A stretch of DNA of 6,842 bases from NCBI GenBank assembly GCA_041485845.1, contig JBGPKH010000507.1:1-6842 (forward strand). The letters run 5' to 3'. Under the pieces are notes generated by a model, which ran no database searches, was not told where the DNA came from, and saw only the letters and a list, made by a program, of their open reading frames with translations. The stretch comes from OMOG01 sp041485845. Lineage in GTDB: Bacteria; Acidobacteriota; Terriglobia; Bryobacterales; Bryobacteraceae. Shown here piece after piece: positions 5,247-6,842 of this stretch; the first letter of the stretch is position 1; every line of letters starts with the position of its first letter. A program made the translations under genes and the position numbers.

Positions 5247-6008
5247 GTGACCAAGTATATCCGTTATCAAACCGGCTCCGCCATCTCCCATGGCATTCTG
5301 GACGGCGACACCGTCCGCGAACTGAGCGGAGGCCTCTTCGATAGTCCCAGCGAAACCGGCGTCACCCGCCGGCTTGCGGACGTGGCGCTGCTCGCTCCCT
5401 GCCAGCCCGGCAAGATCCTGGCAGTGGGGCTGAACTACGGGAGCCATATCGGCAACCGCCCGCGACCTTCCCATCCGGAGATGTTCTACAAGCCGGTGAG
5501 CGCTTTGCAGTCGCCTGGAGGCCCCATCGTGATTCCGCGTGACGCCACCGACCTGCACTACGAGGGCGAACTGGTGATGGTGATCGGCAAGCGGGCGAGG
5601 AACGTTTTGCGGGACGAAGCGCGCGCCGCCATCTTCGGTGTCACCTGCGGCAACGACGTCAGCGAGCGCAACTGGCAGAGTGGGCAGGGCAAAGACTTGC
5701 AGTGGTGGCGAGCCAAAGGCTGCGACACCTTCGCGCCGCTGGGACCCGCCATCGTGACCGGTCTGGATTACGGCAACCTGCTGCTTCAAACGCGCCTGAA
5801 CGGAGAAGTGGTGCAGCAGCAGTACACCGCCGACCTGATCTTCGATTGTCCGGCCATCGTGGAATGGGTGAGCGGCTGGGTCACCCTGATGCCCGGCGAT
5901 GCGATCTACACCGGTACGCCCGGCAGCACGCGCAAGCTTTCCGCGGGCGATGTGGTGGAAGTGGAAATCGAGGGGATTGGCACGCTACGCAATCCCGTGA
6001 TCGCGTGA
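5247..6008 (+). CDS. Fumarylacetoacetate hydrolase (FAH) family protein
   Basis: A 253-residue cytosolic enzyme of the FAH superfamily. Members hydrolyse or isomerise acylpyruvate-type diketo acids in aromatic and sugar acid catabolism (for example 2-hydroxyhepta-2,4-diene-1,7-dioate isomerase) or decarboxylate oxaloacetate. A short N-terminal domain (1-55) precedes the catalytic fold: ILAVGLNYGSHI (57-68), MFYKPVSAL (79-87), YEGELVMVIGK (105-115), GNDVSERNWQ (135-144), AKGCDTFAPLGP (156-167) and YTGTPGSTRKL (221-231). Glu106, Glu108 and Asp137 match the divalent metal ligands, and Lys157 sits at the usual conserved position, so it looks catalytically complete. The GTG start follows GGAG by only one base, too close for normal use, while a -10 box 8 bases upstream suggests a leaderless mRNA. 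It stands alone between divergent and convergent neighbours, so the exact substrate cannot be assigned. Confidence 0.92.
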   Translation: MTKYIRYQTGSAISHGILDGDTVRELSGGLFDSPSETGVTRRLADVALLAPCQPGKILAVGLNYGSHIGNRPRPSHPEMFYKPVSALQSPGGPIVIPRDATDLHYEGELVMVIGKRARNVLRDEARAAIFGVTCGNDVSERNWQSGQGKDLQWWRAKGCDTFAPLGPAIVTGLDYGNLLLQTRLNGEVVQQQYTADLIFDCPAIVEWVSGWVTLMPGDAIYTGTPGSTRKLSAGDVVEVEIEGIGTLRNPVIA

Positions 6009-6036
6009 CGCCCTAGTTCCATCGCGGTGGGCAGCT

Positions 6037-6387
6037 TCACCGCCAAGCCGTTCCGATGCTGTAGAGCAGTGTCGCCAGCACTACCGTGGCGATCCCCACG
6101 TAGAGCCAGTCGCGTTCCAGCGCAAACGCAACCAGCGAAAAGGCCACCCGCGCCACCGGTGTGGCGATGAGGATCAGCAATCCAATGAGGATGAGCGTTG
6201 GCGGGCCAGGGAGCGTCGCCAGCGAATGCAGGCCGCCCCGTCCGGCGTGAAATTGACGATAGTCCCCCACGGCCGAGGCGCTGTCCACCAAATACCACGC
6301 GCCGCCGGCTGCCACCACCGCGGCCGCCAGAACCACGCCGGCACGCAGGAGGTTCCCGATGATCCGCTCCATCCGATCGTCGGTCAT
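6037..6387 (-). CDS. DUF1634 small membrane protein
   Basis: A 116-residue protein starting MTDDRMERIIGNLLRAGVVL. Three hydrophobic segments are visible at about 13-33, 63-88 and 95-112, with a polar loop (residues 36-58, including YRQF and GLHSL) between the first two. The pattern MERIIGNLLRAGV, YRQF, then LILIGLLILIATPVARV and an ending RDWLYVGIATVVLATLLYSI is typical of DUF1634 as I know it. These proteins are commonly encoded next to TSUP transporters. Here the ATG at 6387-6385 overlaps the TGA of the TSUP gene (ATGA), so they are translationally coupled and probably work together in the membrane. The biochemical role is unknown. A longer frame running up to about 6831 reads across the TSUP gene and is not the real start. 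Confidence 0.82.
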   Translation of the reverse strand: MTDDRMERIIGNLLRAGVVLAAAVVAAGGAWYLVDSASAVGDYRQFHAGRGGLHSLATLPGPPTLILIGLLILIATPVARVAFSLVAFALERDWLYVGIATVVLATLLYSIGTAWR

Positions 6388-6842
6388 TTCAGGCCTCCGG
6401 AGATTCCGTTGTAGATCATCTCGATCGCCAGCAGTCCGACCACGCCGCCAAACACCAGGCGAAGCACGCGGGTTCCCGTGCCCATCAATTGCCGCGCCCC
6501 GGTGAGCGACCCGGCCAGCACGCCCAGCATGACCGGCATCGCCAAACCCGGTTCGATGTAGCCGCGGCTCAGATAAATCCCGGCGCTGGCGGCAGCCGTG
6601 ACCCCGATCATGAAGTTGCTGGTGGTGGTGGAGACCTTGAACGGGATGCGCATCACCTGGTCCATGGCAATCACCTTCATTGCGCCCGAGCCGATTCCCA
6701 GCAGTCCGGAGAGGAGACCGGCCCCAAACATGAGGGTGAAACCGGTCTTCACGCGGCTCACGCGATACCGGACGCGGCGATCCGCTTCCGGATAGTCGCC
6801 GTCCAGATGGAGCCGGACTGCCTGCGGGCATGGCGGCGCGGA
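6384..6842 (-). CDS. TSUP-family membrane transporter (TauE/SafE-like), C-terminal part
   Basis: The minus-strand frame is open from the window edge to TGA 6386-6384, giving the last 152 residues; full members have about 250-300, so the N-terminal half is outside. After a hydrophilic linker (LHLDGDYPEADRRVRY) comes the second half-repeat: FTLMFGAGLLSGLLGIGSGA, KVSTTTSNFMIGVTAAASAG, then GLAMPVMLGVLAGSLTGAR and a last helix LVFGGVVGLLAIEMIYNGI, four membrane segments in all. The GLLSGLLGIGSG glycine motif is diagnostic for TSUP carriers, which move small sulfur or carbon anions such as sulfite, sulfoacetate or taurine-derived compounds out of, or occasionally into, the cell. A GTG at 6761 is only an internal codon. 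It forms an ATGA-overlapping operon with the DUF1634 gene. The substrate is not determinable. Confidence 0.9.
   Translation of the reverse strand, partial: SAPPCPQAVRLHLDGDYPEADRRVRYRVSRVKTGFTLMFGAGLLSGLLGIGSGAMKVIAMDQVMRIPFKVSTTTSNFMIGVTAAASAGIYLSRGYIEPGLAMPVMLGVLAGSLTGARQLMGTGTRVLRLVFGGVVGLLAIEMIYNGISGGLK

Noticed and set aside
6024..6043. GCGGTG/CACCGC stem between the FAH and DUF1634 genes as a terminator
   Set aside because: Only six pairs, an 8-base loop, no T-tract, and it overlaps the DUF1634 stop codon.
6388..6831. Upstream extension of the DUF1634 frame to 264 residues
   Set aside because: The extension reads through the TSUP gene in another frame; the DUF1634 homology begins at the ATG overlapping the TSUP stop.
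1..6842. CRISPR array, tRNA or rRNA
   Set aside because: No regularly spaced repeats and no tRNA- or rRNA-like conserved sequence found on either strand by reading.

Overview
The window most resembles a genome fragment from a GC-rich Acidobacteriota bacterium, probably Solibacter/Bryobacterales-like. The main pointer is an 818-residue 'ADOP'-type duplicated permease with no ABC ATPase gene beside it, an architecture especially abundant in that phylum. This taxonomic call is inference; there is no rRNA or marker gene here.

Left arm (1-2713): four small type II toxin-antitoxin (TA) modules packed end to end. (1) Minus strand, 1-514: an AbrB-type antitoxin overlapping a RelE-like toxin that carries a frameshift. 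(2) Minus strand, 640-1010: a ribbon-helix-helix-like antitoxin followed by a 31-codon stump of a VapC/PIN toxin whose first catalytic Asp has become Gly. (3) Plus strand, 1539-2110: an apparently intact ParD-like/ParE-like pair with a 4-base GTGA overlap. (4) Plus strand, 2327-2713: a VapB-like antitoxin followed directly by a 35-residue stump of a second PIN toxin, cut off where the 3' end of the permease gene begins. Three of four toxins are therefore broken while every antitoxin reading frame survives, although the AbrB gene seems to have lost its normal start codon. The 1011-1538 gap separates the two divergent groups of modules and holds promoter- and operator-like sites. The 2111-2326 gap holds a decayed piece of a second ADOP permease gene.

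Right arm (2735-6842): conventional metabolism and transport genes. The ADOP permease (minus strand) is divergent from an FAH-family hydrolase/isomerase gene (plus strand), with a 55-base spacer that contains a good sigma70-type promoter, a perfect 10-base palindrome and probably leaderless initiation at GTG. Converging on the FAH gene from the right edge is a minus-strand pair: the C-terminal part of a TSUP (TauE/SafE-like) membrane transporter and a DUF1634 small membrane protein, overlapping by ATGA.

I see no CRISPR array, tRNA, rRNA or complete mobile element. No undescribed multi-gene system is demonstrated. The best leads are the pattern of toxin erosion with antitoxin retention, the fossil permease fragment, and the two PIN stumps that end at nearly the same structural position.
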